Shown: positions 33,676 to 46,442, numbered from the stretch's first letter. The stretch: DNA of 64,000 nt from Zygnema cylindricum (GCA_037447655.1 JBBHKE010000480.1:62001-126000), one strand, 5' to 3'. Notes: generated from the sequence alone by a model not told the origin. Made by a program: numbers and translations.

Positions 33676-33770
33676 TTGCCTTTTGTACTATCGCAGGTGT
33701 ATGGCGATCGTTTTGAGTCTCGCCCTTTATCTCACCCAGTTTGGTTTCCGTACGAACCTTTCGAGGGTGT
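33676..33770 (+). other. Possible orphan exon
   Basis: After a plausible acceptor (ACTATCGCAG) the frame reads VYGDRFESRPLSHPVWFPYE and then FEG, with a possible donor at GAGG|GTGTTA. The amino-acid composition looks coding, but no partner exon was found and I do not recognise the family. It lies 1.5 kb past the TRS130 stop, so it is not part of that gene. Confidence 0.3.
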
Positions 33771-35146
33771 TATTTTTGACTCTTTAACTTTTTTTTCTTT
33801 TTTCCCATTAATTCCTAAGGCAGTCTTAGAAACCCAGGACATAAAGAGAAAAAAACACAGTTGTTAAGTAGTGGAGGTTTTACATTTTTCGATAATGTGG
33901 TCAGCTTTAAGGTGTCCAGATATGCAGCGGTTTCGTCATTAATTTTTAAAATATGTTAATTCCCTTTTTATATATATATATATATATGTTGTTGTTTTGT
34001 TGTTGTTTTGATTTGGTTATTACATTTATTTATTCTGGATTTATTAGGGGATTACTAAAACCTTCGTTTGGTACAGCCGCTTTTGGGAAAGGTCAGCGTA
34101 GCCTCAGCACATGTGAGCGTACATTAATTTTTTTGTAGTATTTTGTACTTTTTCGTCTTGAAGGTACTCCTAGTACTCCGTGAATCGCTATTAGTGTTAA
34201 GAAATGATTAGTGTTGCTACTGTGTTAATCAATGATTATACTTCTGGTCCAAATGACGTGGACGTTTATGGACTGTGAAAATAATTGGCATTGAGAAAAA
34301 AAGCAACCAGTATTAATAGAGTTGTTCAAAGTTCAAGGAAAACCGGTACAGAATCGGTGTTATTAATGCTTTTTGGTATTTACAGTACACTTTTGGGATG
34401 GTACTTTTTGTTACATACCGTGCTATCTCCAATCCAGGCTGGCTGAAAATGTTAATATTGCTATCAATCATGGATGTCTCATGTGCATACAATGTACGCA
34501 TGAAACGTCCGAAAGATAGTGAATGTGCGCATGGAATAAAATTTACAAGCTATGAAAATGTGTTGACTGACTTTAACTAAATATTAAAAATAAAAAAATG
34601 GAAAACATTTAATCAATAATGAAAAGGACATTGACAGCTTTATCAAAAGTTATAAACAAGCTCAGCGACAAGACTGTCTTGTCGTTGGCCACTGAACTGG
34701 CAATTAGTGAGCAGATTGCCTCATCGCTGGGGACGAGGTTTAGTAACCGGGGACGAGGTAGCACGGGCGCCGAGGTAGCACGGGCGCCGAGGCAGCACCA
34801 GCACCCTCCCTGAGCCATGCCGGCGCATGGCGCTTGGCCCTGTTACAACATGTCAACATTGACAAATTCACAATTGAAGCAAAAAATAAACATTTTTGTA
34901 TGTCAACATTGAATGATGACAAATTCACAATTGAAGCAAAAAATAACCATTTTTGTATGTCAACATTGAATGATGACAAATTCACAATTGAAGCAAAAAA
35001 TAACCATTTTTGTATTCATGGAAGGGAAATGGCTAAGTTTACACATAAAAATCGGCTACTCTCATTGACAGTTGTGAATAGGGCTATTTCCTCAATCTAT
35101 CTAGATCTAGGTCATCTATGTCTTCGCCAACCTCCTCTTCCACTAT

Positions 35147-36560
35147 CTACCCTTTCTCTTCCTCCCATGTTATCATAGCCTCCTCGTAGGTGACATCCTT
35201 GGTTTGGTGTGCAAATCTGAGATTGTTAAAGACCGAAACCAAGTCATTGACCCTGTTAACTACCAATTCCATATTATGGGTGAATATGGTCATAAGTTGA
35301 CCGATTCCTCTCACATGAGCTGGCAACAAGGCATTAAGCAAGGACCATAATTCCTACCTTATGCAAGATAGGGGTGACAACCCCAAACTGCTACAACCAC
35401 TTCCACCCTCACGTCTTCCTACCACAAGCTTTTGTTACCTCCCTCCCAAAGACACCCTTAAACCTTTGTACTTAGTCAGCTCAATGTAGGCTTCAGCTTG
35501 GTCATCCACATTCGTTAACATCTTATCAAGCATAGTTTGGAAGCCTTTTGTGACTTTCGAATGTAAATGTTGCCCATATGCAACACTTCGGTACTCGGGA
35601 TGGAGTACAAAGCCGCCTGCATACATCGGGCTATGTGCCATTCCCCATCTAACCATCCTAGTTGCCTTCAGCTCCAGCAAAATGTGCACTCTTTCGTAAT
35701 TTCCCTCTCCTCCATTGTTGGATATACTATGCAAGTACTTACCAATAATGTGGAACCCATAATGAACCTTCCCAACATTCGATATCCCTTTGTCACACTC
35801 CCTCATCAATCCCAACATAGGCTTTGAAATAGTCACAACCTTCCTCAATCTAGTCTAAAACTCTGCACTCAAAATGTGGTCGTTGATCTTGGCCACCTCA
35901 GACTTGTAAGCAGCCTTGCCCGTCCATCGCTTATAATCATCACCAAGATTAAGCGCTACCTCTAAAAACCTTTGGAGCATGAAAAAAATTGTCGCAAACC
36001 AGGTCCCTCTAGATTTCTAAAGCATGAGCCTAAAGATGTTGTTGAAGACGGTTGCACTCATGTTATAGTTTGTGATGAATCTGAACACCTCCTTTGCCTC
36101 TCGAACAAGTGTTGAAATAAAAACAAACTTGCCCCAATCCTCCAACATCAAGTCCAAGGTGTGGGTAAGGCATGGCCTCCATGTGAGGGATGGGTAATTC
36201 CTCATGAGCAGTGAGGCTACTACCGCTGCCACTACCTTTTTCATGGGAGCATAATCAGTAACAATTTGCACCACACGCTCCACTCCTACGACAAAAAATC
36301 CCTTCTCCAACACCTCACAAAAGCACTCGGCATCCTTGTAGTGCTTCTAGTGTCTTCCGCCATGAGAAACATGTATGATAAGGAGTAACGTTTGATTTAC
36401 ATGCTACTACCGCTGCCACTACCTTTTTCATAGGAGCACAATCAATAACATTTTGCACCACATGATCCACTACTACGACAAAAAATCCCTTCTCCAACAC
36501 CTCACAAAAGCACTCGACATCCTTGTAGTGCTTCTAGTGTTTTCCGCCATGAGAAACATG
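35147..36560 (-). pseudogene. hAT transposase remnant, left arm
   Basis: Minus-strand fragments in transposase order: VVGVERVVQIVTDYAPMKKV and LTHTLDLMLEDWGKFVFI (DUF659-type core), then KVHYGFHIIGKYL and SVAYGQHLHSKVTKGFQTML, then NRVNDLVSVFNNLRFAH (hAT C-terminal dimerisation region). Frames are interrupted by several stops and shifts. A segment at about 36216-36400 is tandemly repeated at 36401-36590. The DDE catalytic residues cannot be placed with confidence. Non-functional. Confidence 0.75.
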
Positions 36561-37539
36561 TATGATAAGGAGTGACGTTTGATTCACATCTGTCCAACCA
36601 TCTAATGTCATAGAGGCACCAGTGACTTTCATCTTCTCCATGTAACTCGGAAAATCGTTAATGATCGTTGCCTTGGTCTTAGCCAAGAGACGATTTCTCA
36701 TAATATTCCGTTACGTTGACTTATAAGACTCCCCTATCTTATAGTGTGCTTCACTGTTGCCTTAAAATAAGGGTCATCCAATTGAGTGAACAACAAGCCA
36801 TTGGCTAGGAAAGCCTTGGCCCATGCTGCATCTATCTCATTCTAATTATACTTATTTTCTTATTGTCGTTTGTACTCTTTGTACCTTATTGCTATGACTG
36901 GACCTAGTAAGATTTCTGGTGAGTTGATTTAAAGCGGGTAGAACACGCTTTTCAATACCATGAGAAGCATTGTCGGCTTCCACAACACATAACTTTGTGT
37001 TCACCTCGTTCGGACATTAATTGCAAGGCCTAACACCTCCAATTTTCACATATCCTAGAAGGTGGTTTATAATCATAATGGCTAGTCAATTGTATTAAAA
37101 GTTACATTAAACACAAAGGCACAATTTGGTGTACCCAAAAAGCCCACCCTTTGGAGCCTTAACATGCTCCCACTTTGGTCCTTGAAGCTTAGGCACGGCT
37201 GCTTGTGGCGAGATTCATGGACGATTCAAGTGCAGCTTCAATGACCGCTTCAATGGCGGATTCAATGGCGACTTCATTGTAATGAAAAACCGTCCAAATA
37301 TCTTCCAAAATTCGCCACCAAACAACCCACTTAAGACGGCTAAAAAATAATTTCAAGTTTTGTAAAACGATATTTGAAAAGTGTACAAGCCAACATCACT
37401 CATTCCATAAGGCAATACCATGAGAACTCATGTCCTTGTTTAGACCAAGGCGATAATCGTTCACAATTTGGCGCGTTACATGGAATCGATGAAAATCAAC
37501 GATGCCACTGTCACATCAAACGGTTAGACAACTATTGAC

Positions 37540-38870
37540 CAAACACCACTCATTAAACATTTTAGCTGTCACCCCCAAAGGTGACCTAAATCTCATGGTG
37601 GAAGACACTAATAGGCACTACAAGGATGCCGAGTACATTTGTGAAGTGTTGGAGAAGGGATTAGTTGCCGTAGGAGTGGAGCGCGAGTGCAAATTGTTCC
37701 TAATTGTGCTCTTGTGAACAAGGCAGCGCCAGCAACCTCGTTGCTCACGAGGAAGTACCCATCCCTCGAGTGGACGCCATGCTTTACCCGCATCTTGGAC
37801 TCGATTTTGAAGTGTTAGGGTAAGTTGGCTTTTATTTCAACACTTGTCTGAGAAGCAAAATAGGTCTTAAAAATTAAAACAAACCATAATATGTGTTTAA
37901 CCATCTTCAACAACATTCTACACTCGGGCTTTTAAAACCAGGAGAGACGTGGTTTGAGACAAATTTTGTCGTGTATCAAAGGTTTTCAGAGGTGAAGGAC
38001 AGCTTGGAGCGTTTTACGTTTGATGATGGCTATAATCACTGGATGGGCAACGTTGCTTACAAGTCGAAGGGGCCCAAGAACAAGGGCCACATTTTGAGGG
38101 CAGAATTTCGGATGAGATTGAGGGAGGATGTTAATGCTTTATAGCTTGTGGTGCGATTGATAAGGGAGTGTAACAAAGGAAACCGAATGTAGAGAAGGTT
38201 TATTATGGGTTCTACATGATTGGTAACTACTTGAATAATATATCCGACAATGGAGGATAGGGAAATTACAAAGGAGTACACATTTTGGAGGAGTTGAAGG
38301 CATCTTGGATGGCCAGATGGGAGATGGCAAATAACCCCATGTATGCACCCGAGTTTGTACTCGATCTGTTTACCAAAGTGATGCCTATGGGCAACATTTC
38401 AACGTGAAAGTGAATGAAGGCTTGTAGACTATGCTTAATAGAATGTCACCAAATGTGGATGACCAAGGTGAAGCCTACATTGAGTTGAGTAAGTATACAG
38501 GTTTTGAGGGTGTTTTTGGGAGGGAGGTGAGAAAAGATTGTGTTAGGAAGATGCTAGGGTGGAAGTTGTGGCAGCAGTTTAGGGTTTTCATTCCAATCTT
38601 GCCAAAGGTAGCAATTAGGGTCCTTGCCCAATGCTCGGTTGCCAACTTATGTGAGAGGAATTGGTCAACCTATGACCATATTCACTCTAAAAAAATAGAT
38701 AATTCTTAGTACTGACAGGGCCAATGACATGGTTTGGGTCTTTAAAAATCTTAGATTAAAACACCTGACTAAGGATGCCACCTAAGAGGAGGCTGTTATA
38801 ACATGGGAGGAAGAGGAAGGTTTGATAGTGGAAGACGAGGGTGACAAAGACATAGATGACCAGAGATAGT
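37540..38870 (+). pseudogene. hAT transposase remnant, right arm
   Basis: Plus-strand counterpart of the left-arm remnant. ALKHFSCHPQR-like start sequence near 37550 is followed by VLEKGLVAVGVER, TWFETNFVVYQRFSEVKDSL, WMGNVAYKSKGPKNKGHILR, NVDDQGEAYIELSKYTGFEG and the conserved hAT dimerisation segment NLCERNWSTYDHIHSKK near 38650-38700. Multiple stops. Divergence from the left arm shows that the inversion is old or that two related copies came together. Confidence 0.75.
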
Positions 38871-39837
38871 GGAAATAAAACTTGAAGCTCTATTCACAAT
38901 TGTGAATGAATTGAGCCGCTTTTATGTGTAAACTAAGCCATTTCCCTAGCATGAATACAAAAATGGTTATTGTTTGCTTCAGTTGTGAATTTGTCATTAA
39001 TTGACATACAAAAATGGTTATTATTTTTTTCAATTGTGAATTGTTATTATTCAATATCGACATACAAAAATGGTTATTTTTTGCTTCAATTTTGAATTTG
39101 TCATTGTTGACAACAAGGCCGAGTGCGTGCATGGCGCACGACGCTGAATCGGCGCAGGCATTGCCTCAAGGTTGGTCGCTTATCCAGCGACGAGTCAGCC
39201 TGGTCGTCGTTGCTCGTTCAACGTCTAATGAGATGGTCTTGTCGTTGGTTTTGTTTAGAAATTTTGATTAAGCTGTCGTCGTACTCCGTCTCGTCGCTGG
39301 TTTTGTTTATAACTTTTGATTAAGTTGTATCGTACTTTTCTTTATTGATTAAAAGTTTTCCTGTTTTTTATATTTAGTGTGAAGTCAAAGTTAGTCAATG
39401 CATTTTAAAAAAAAAATGAATTTTGTTCCGTTCGCATATTCGTTATTTTTCGGTCGTTTCATGCGTGCGTTGTACACGCATGAGACATCTATGGTTTACT
39501 GTTCTCAATTTTCCGCTTATTGTTTTGATTTTACTATGGCAGCAAGGATCAATGTGAATGACCTCAAGAGGTTGATGAGCTCAATGTTTGGTGTCCTTTA
39601 TCGGATGCGGTTTACGGAATTTACGCCCTTGGTTGCATCCCCCACACCCATTGATTTCTGGCCAGATATGAGATCCAACCCTCTCACCGAAGAATTCCGA
39701 ATCATTTTTTTCAAACTTACCTCGAATGTGTGACACATCGATAGTGTCACAAAGTAGGATCTCTTTTCATCCTGAAATTGATGTAGCCCACCACAGATTG
39801 CTTATGAGATTTCGGCCTTCTATGTAAAAGCTATTTT

Positions 39838-39890
39838 TTAGGGTTTTTAGGGTTTTTTAGGGTTTATAGGGTTTTTAAGGGTTTTTTAGC
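39838..39890 (+). repeat. Interstitial telomere-like repeat
   Basis: GGGTTTTTAGGGTTTTTTAG and following GGGTTTATAGGG units resemble the plant telomere motif TTTAGGG with extra T residues. Confidence 0.7.
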
Positions 39891-39899
39891 ATAACATCT

Positions 39900-40327
39900 G
39901 TCATAATTCCTCCTCTAGTAACATACCATTTAAGTTTGGAATCTTGATATATTGGTCTCCTCTTGCGAGTATATTTCCGCCAATTTTTTGAATTACATAC
40001 CATTTAAGTTTCGAATCTTGATAGATTGGTCTCCTCTCGCGAGTATATTTCTGCCATTTTTTTGAATTTGCGGAACAATCAATAGATTGACAAAGCCGTT
40101 CAAAATATAAAGTGTCTTCTGAAGTCAGGTTTCCGTCGCATTCTCCTTGCCATTTCGCTCTCATGATAGAAGATCAAGGCGGACCAGGCCAACTGTGCCA
40201 ACCGAGCTGCTAGTGATTAACTTTGGGACGCTTAACTCTCTCATATCATCGAATAATAAAACATAGGTACATACATGATGAGATGCCGCAGGTTCGTCAC
40301 TTGGAGCACACTGACTCTGGTACCACT
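39900..40327 (-). mobile_element. LTR retrotransposon 5' fragment with primer-binding site
   Basis: On the minus strand TGGTACCAGAGTC (40325-40313) matches the initiator-Met primer-binding site typical of Copia elements (TGGTATCAGAGC). It lies two bases after an LTR ending TCTTATCA. Downstream is a short degraded leader with a roughly 75-bp tandem duplication (TTAAGTTTGGAATCTTGATA... / TTAAGTTTCGAATCTTGATA...) at 39919-40070. No gag or pol follows. Confidence 0.65.
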
Positions 40328-40674
40328 TGATAAGATCGATAATTCTACACAAAGAACACAAAGAAAACACCATAATAGCGGAAGCATTCACCATGAAAAT
40401 AGAGATAACAAGAGAAAAAGATAATCGGGCGAAAGAAAATGTATTACAAACGAAAATTTTCTCCCTCCACATAATTCCCTCTTAATCTTTTATACTCTTA
40501 ATCTCCTCCAAACTTCCTCCAAATGATCAAGTAAGGATACATTGGTGCTAACCTGTAGCTTCTTGAATAACCTCTCGTCAACCTAACAAAGTACGAATAT
40601 CTAACTATGTATACCGAAATTTTAGACGGCAGGCTCCTATCTAGTTGTCGCTCCTGATTGCACCACGTACTACC
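40328..40674 (-). repeat. LTR adjoining the primer-binding site
   Basis: Reading on the minus strand, the LTR may begin TGTGGTAGTACG (near 40674). It carries GAGTATAAAAG (a TATA-like box, about 40490) and ends TTATCA at 40328. The outer boundary is inferred from the point where similarity of the flank to the CAP 3' region resumes. Confidence 0.5.
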
Positions 40675-41480
40675 ACATATGCAATGTTGGCAAAGAACAC
40701 ACTCGGGTAAGAATTGGTTGTTTTCATTCCTGCCCATTCTACGTGCAGTCAACTTTTTGTTCGTTTTTAAGGTTTTTTCTACCTTTTTGCCTCCCAAGCT
40801 CGTCTATCTTACCACATGGTTGTCCAATCTTTCATCACAATGTTGTCATTGATTTCATTTCCGTTGAACCAAAAAAATCTGACAAAGAGTTTGTAGCCTA
40901 CAACCAAAAGGCTTCAAACAACATTGCAACTAATTTTCCATTTTATAATCAAAGGAAGATGAGTGGTTACCCAAGAACTTGCTTCGTTGCTCGAACGTTA
41001 CACCTTCTCAAAGTCATCAATTCTTTATCAAAAATGGGGTTAACAATGACTCAATGTTCAATTTCTAACTGCTATTTCAAGTTAAATGGCATTGTTAAGT
41101 TTCATGCTGCAAATAAGAAAAATAATTTAAACCGAGATATAAATAAAGTCAAAAGTCAAAATTATTAAAGAAAAACTACTAACTTATTACAAACCTACAG
41201 CCCTGCTTATAGATAATCCACACTTGACAAAAAGCCATCTACTTAAAAAAAAATCTTACCCCATTCTTTAAAAAACAAAAGAATAATATTGTAATCAGCT
41301 AAAAATAAAGTCTTCGTTTCCTTGTCCGTAGTTTGAAAAGGTGGCGCTTGTCACGTCACGCCACAAAACAAATAAGTAAGGAAATCAGTAAGGAAATTCG
41401 CCTTGCCAATTCCTAGGAGGGTTAGTAATCACAAGCCCAAATTGTCCACATACATTGCTAAAAATTAAATCAAGAGGAGA
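40675..41480 (-). pseudogene. CAP/PR-1 pseudogene, exon 3 and 3' flank
   Basis: Aligns in direct orientation with about 52975-53870. The exon-3 part (about 41395-41458, minus strand) retains TIWACDY but is followed by in-frame stops (TAC TAA CCC TCC TAG) where the intact gene has YNPPGN. The 3' flank is well conserved. This is the missing 3' part relative to the pseudogene halves at 4.5-6.5 kb. Confidence 0.75.
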
Positions 41481-42007
41481 TTTTGATTTAGAAGAGCTTT
41501 TTGGAAAAGGTAAACAAGGCATTTTGCCAATAATACATCCACGGAAAAATCAAGATTTGATGCATCAAAGGAATCTAAGCCTAAAACAAGGCCTTTACTA
41601 AGGGAGGTTAAGCTTTGTCTATTTACATGGCTATATTTTAAATGCCATTTGTGAAAACAAGAGGAGGAAGGAGATGAATTCCCTGCATTTGCATTTGCTA
41701 AATCTCTAAAATATTTTAAAACATAGAGATTACTACATTTAATCCCCTTTCAAAGGGAAATGTGGTTTGACGAGAAAAAATAGACTTCGTTTTCCGAAAT
41801 GACTCCAAAAATGCCATTCGTAGCGCTATTCCTATTTTTTTTTAGTTAGGAAACGTAATAAACGTTCTCCAAGATGAGTGGTTCGGAGCTATTTGGATTT
41901 ATGGCCACCTGTCCGACCATATTTGATGTTAGGAGAGAATCATTTCAAAGTAAAATGCGCAAAAAGATAGAAAGCATCACAAGATTTGTCATGATGGATT
42001 TTGTACA
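41481..42007. other. Intergenic between CAP pseudogene and Copia fragment
   Basis: AT-rich sequence without a supported reading frame. Copia pol, expected here downstream of gag on the minus strand, is absent. Confidence 0.5.
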
Positions 42008-43175
42008 TCACATATGATGGGAAGCACCAAAATCTATCAACCATTCGTAATTATTACCTGATGTATTAAAAGCGCACCCATAATCGAGAGTACCGATAAT
42101 CCATTGGAGGGATGGTAACAGGTACGGAATTGGTGTGGTTGATAGGTGGCGTGTCTTAATTTGTTGTCTCAGATTGGAGAAGCGGCGGAGGTACAGGTGG
42201 CGCAAATTGGAGTTGGGGTGACATCATGTTGTACCAAGGAGGAGGAGGACTGTAAGGACCGTACGAATGAGTCATAAATTTTGCAGTCGCATGTCGAAAA
42301 GAATTGTACGCGACAGGCGGATTGGCCGCCGCTCTTCGATTTGGGGCGTTGTTTTTGTTTTGACCGCCGCCACCGCCGCCTGACGCACCTTCACGCTTGC
42401 GAGCGAGAACTAGACACGTGTCAATGAGGTGATATTTCTCTTTGCAATATTTGCAAAAAGTGGAAGATCCTGCAACACCTGAAAAAGGTTTTTTTGCACC
42501 AAAGGTAGTTAGCGCTGTGGCGTCAGATGATCCCACATGTTTTTTTAATTTCTGTCTACTCTCTTCGTAAACAAGCTGATTGGTTAAGTGAGGTAAGGTT
42601 ACATTTGCCGGATTTTTACCCACTGTACCAAAAAATGACTCAAAACTGGGCGGCAATCCTGCCAAAATCACGCTTATCAAATCTTCGTGTGTGACAGGAT
42701 AATTAATGCATCTTAAGCGACCAACATATGATTGTACTTTATGGATAAACGACAACATATCCTTAGACTTATCCTTTTCAAGAAGAATAAATTCTCGTCG
42801 CAAAACTAAGCAATGCGGCCACGTGTCAGTTTCGTAGGCGGCGCATAAAAGTATCCACGCTTCGTTAGCTGTTGTGGCGCTTCGTACGAGATTCGCAATC
42901 GTCCCATCCAATGACAGGATAAGTCGAAACAAAGCGACAAAGTCTTTTTCTTTCCACGCAATGATTGCAAGCTGGGCGGCCGCAAAATCATCATCATCCT
43001 CAGCTGGCAAAATTGGGATTATGACATCTCCTCTAACGTGGCCCCACAATTTCTCAAAGCTAAATAAATGTTGTTTTATAAACTTCCAGTTGCAAAAGTC
43101 CTGCCCTTTAAATTTATTAATTGAGTTTGACACGGCCGAAGCCGTGGGCCGATAACCTAATAAGTTAGCGGCCAT
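42008..43175 (-). pseudogene. Truncated Copia gag with start of protease
   Basis: The 339-residue minus-strand frame (43175-42156) is a Copia-type Gag. It has an N-terminal KFKGQDFCNWKFIKQHL, a central SKDMLSFIHKVQSYVGRLR and a CCHC zinc knuckle CKYCKEKYHLIDTC (C-x2-C-x4-H-x4-C). A glycine run and a proline-rich tail follow. A second frame (42205-42008) overlaps the end and reaches WLIDFGASHHM, the Copia aspartic-protease active-site motif, then stops. Integrase, reverse transcriptase and RNase H are missing, so the element is a 5' fragment whose gag-pro frame is also broken. Confidence 0.88.
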
Positions 43176-43670
43176 AAGAAAAACAAATACTTAAAACAAA
43201 GGAACAGGAAATGACATAAAACACATAAAGGGGAAGAATAAAGAAAAAAGACAGCGAGGACAAAAGAGGCTCTCGTGAACTTAAATTCAATCTATTGAAT
43301 GACTAGAAAATACAGTGAGACGTTTCAGTTTTATACTGGGACCCAAACGTGGAAGCCGCACTATCAGGAAGTGGAGGTAGATCTAAACTAGGTACATCTA
43401 AAAGTGGAGGTATAACTAATTTAGGAACATCTAGTAGTGGAAACTAATTACTAGTTAGAAAGATTCCTAAGAGTTAGTGGGAATCTTTCTACGCTAAAAC
43501 AATATGTACAAAAAAAGGTACAAAAAGTACAAGAACACTAATTAAAGTAGTTTACTTAAGACTTAGTGTTGTGGGACTTAACTTTCATGAAAGTAAAACT
43601 AACTAAACATAGTGGTTCAATAGTAGAGTGGAATGTTGAATTCCAATATGAAAAACCTCTCCAGAGAATC
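43176..43670 (-). repeat. Likely 5' LTR and leader of the Copia fragment
   Basis: Directly upstream of gag on the minus strand. It contains AGTATAAAACTGAAACG (a TATA box near 43329-43336) followed by a U5-like segment ending near TTAAGTTCA. I do not find a clear primer-binding site, so boundaries are inferred. Confidence 0.45.
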
Positions 43671-43674
43671 TTCG

Positions 43675-43724
43675 CTACAGTACAAAGTGAGTTCGCTAAG
43701 TTACGATTACATGGGGACACACCG
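43675..43724 (-). mobile_element. Solo end of the Harbinger-type MITE
   Basis: Reverse-complement read: TTA-CGGTGTGTCCCCATGTAA followed by CGTAACTTAGCGAAC, matching the first about 50 bp of the element at 313. The rest of the element is absent. Confidence 0.65.
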
Positions 43725-43730
43725 TTAGTC

Positions 43731-46440
43731 TAAAAATACAGTGTTCTAGCGTTCACGTCGACAGGTGGCAGGTCGACAGACAGGTCGTTCAGGTCGATAG
43801 ATGGCAGTTCCACAGGTGGCAGGTTTTTTAGAGGTTTTTCGGACAACGCACGCTCACATGTGTCGCACCAACTTCAGCTTTGTTTACATATGGAGGAAAT
43901 AGTGGTAAAATGTATTATTCTAGTAATTATACTGGAATCGGGTTAAATTTTATCCTTTGGAGGAAAGTAGAGAGGATGAATGAAGGAAGAGTATGAGGTA
44001 TTTTCATGATGGTGAAATTCTTTTGCTGAAATCCTTCTTCTTAAATGTGATACGATGTTGTTAAATTTGATTTCTTCCGCTATTCTGGCTATTCTTTGGT
44101 AAACATTGAGTGGAAATTCGATCCTATCATTAGTGAGATCAAAGAATTGTCATAATCAGTCCAAATATACAAGTATGGAGTAGATTATAAACAAAAGAAT
44201 CACCCAATTATAATTTCATAAATTCTAATTGCAATCATCAATGGAACTAATCTATCTTTAATTTTAATCAACCCATTACTACAAATTTTTAGACTTAGAT
44301 TTTTATTACGTTAGGCATGGTCCCTATTTTTAATTATTGGAACAATGAACATGGATTATTTTTAAAATTTTATAACGATATTCTCCACACTGCAAATATT
44401 TTTGAATGTCTACATTGATTCCTAATAGGCACAATTTAACGTCGATCCTTACTTTAGCATAGTCAGTGCTAATTTTAAGCAGTCACTTTGGTTTCTAGTC
44501 AATCAACTTGATTTTTCATAAATTCATACAATAGTAGTCATAGTAATGGATGTTGATTTATCTAAACTCTTGGTAGTAAGTATTCCATGTGAGATGTTTA
44601 CAAAAAGTCGCTGTGTCTTTTTTAAGTTAACATTAATTTAAGCACATTAGTTTGGATTTCACCAAAAAATTAGTTACATGATACACATTCCATTTAAAAT
44701 GGTTCTCGTAATTGTTGAGAATTTACCGTAGCAAACATCCGTCTTTAATCTTGTTCGATGCAATTAATGCGATTGTGTCAAATTAGCACGAACCACACTT
44801 TATATGCCTTCTAATTCCATTTAAGATACATACCATAATGAATGTTGATTTCTCCCACTTGATATTTCTGCTCATAAAAATGATTTTTAAGCGGGGTATT
44901 CAACAAAAAAGGTTGCAGCTAGTGTAGATACAATTCAAATCTTTGCCACAATCAACAAGGATTATCTTAGATGGCCTGTTGCCATTTGGGGGAATTTATG
45001 TGGATTTACTAAATAATTCTAGGCATCTAATTGTTTGTCATACACTTAAACTTGTTGGGGTAATAACCCTAAAACTTATTAAATGCTTTTCACACTTTGG
45101 CACAAGGTACAATTTCAATGCTTAGCATACATGTAAACTTGGTAACCATCATTCTTGTAGATTTAGTCGAGTTAAGTTGAAGATGAAATACTATTCAAAG
45201 TACGTAATAGGGATCATGCATAAAATTTTGATAGAATCATCCATAAAATAATGTCACAACTATCAAAGACTATACTGAACGTTTGTACCATATTCGATGT
45301 TTTGTGTATTTCTCATGGTTCCAACCTCTAGGCGCAACGTATTTCAATTTTTAAGTGTAATATTGCTGATTTTGTTGAAAGTCTTAGAACAGTTACAACA
45401 TATTATACTTTACATGTTTATTCTATTTAATTCAAAATGTTCAACATAATCCTCAAGGATGCACTCTACTTCAGCTGACATCTATGGGTTTTTTTTTTAG
45501 AGTGATTGCTTCGAATCATGTTAATAGTTTTAAAATGACTAATATTCCACTTGAACTGGTTCCATTGTCAATTTAATGGGGATGTTTGTTTTTTCCGAAA
45601 TGAAATGGGATCATGTACGGTGGAGACAATGTTGTCTGGAGGAATTAACCCAAGTTTGATTTAAAAATGCAAACAACTAAAATGCTTACAATTTCATCTG
45701 AAATTATGTCTTCTAACCATAATTATGTGTACAACGCTTTCCATAATTCATTTGGAATTAGGGCCATTTTGAGGAGAAATATTGTTAAACTTTGTGTACA
45801 AATTTGAAACATGGAGCTTGCAACCTGAGCATCTTGAGCATGTCATGAAACAACCTCCCATGAAATAGGCAAACAACCCAACAATCTCAACAATTTTTCA
45901 CAAAACTGCCGAATTAATGTTGTGAAATTGTAGTCAAGATACAAATTTGTATATCATGTTGCATTTTTCCGAGGATGCTTGAAAATAGAACATCAAGAAA
46001 CATCGATTGTGGAAACAGAAGACCCTTCACTGCTTATATAAATGAGTCATCATATGCATATTAAAAGCAATAATAGTGAGAGTTACTTGACAACACCAAA
46101 AATGTGACAATTAGTGGGAGCACAATTTATCTCAATCCTGTTTTTAATTTTTACGTGGATTTCAAAAAAAGAAAAAATGTTATGATGGGGTCGCCCTATT
46201 TATCTACTCGTTCAATTCCATAAATTTCAATTCGCCCGCCCAAAGGTATATCTGTTCAGTTATTCAACCTTGGTGGCCTAATTAAAGCAAATTGTAAATT
46301 ATTTTCTTCATTTTAGTTTTAGAGCTGCGTGAGAGAAGACAAACATGAGTAACTAATCTTGCCACAAATCAACTCAATGCTTCAAGTTAGACTATTCGGT
46401 CAGATTTTGAACCCACTTTTCATTTGCCATTTTAATTCGC
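43731..46440. other. Gene-poor AT-rich stretch
   Basis: About 2.7 kb with no reading frame above 60 codons of convincing composition, no tRNA and no recognised termini. CAGGTCGACAGACAGGTCG / CAGGTCGATAGATGGCAG motifs near 43770-43830 form a small degenerate tandem repeat. It is probably decayed transposon DNA. Confidence 0.5.
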
Positions 46441-46442
46441 TA

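Larger units (their letters stand above)
34469..39493. mobile_element. Palindromic hAT transposon remnant, about 5.0 kb
   Basis: Outer arms are inverted copies: the left holds ATGTCTCATGTGCATAC and TTTCGGACG-like sequence in inverse order of the right (GGTCGTTTCATGCGTG, ACGCATGAGACATCTATG). Next inward, TTATCAAAAGTTATAAACAA pairs with the right-hand TTGTTTATAACTTTTGATTAA. Each arm then carries a roughly 57-bp subterminal tandem block (three copies at 34861-35031; a diverged set at about 38960-39115). Each arm also carries a degraded hAT transposase pointing outward from the centre near 37.4 kb. No matching 8-bp target duplication is evident at the arm ends. Confidence 0.75.
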
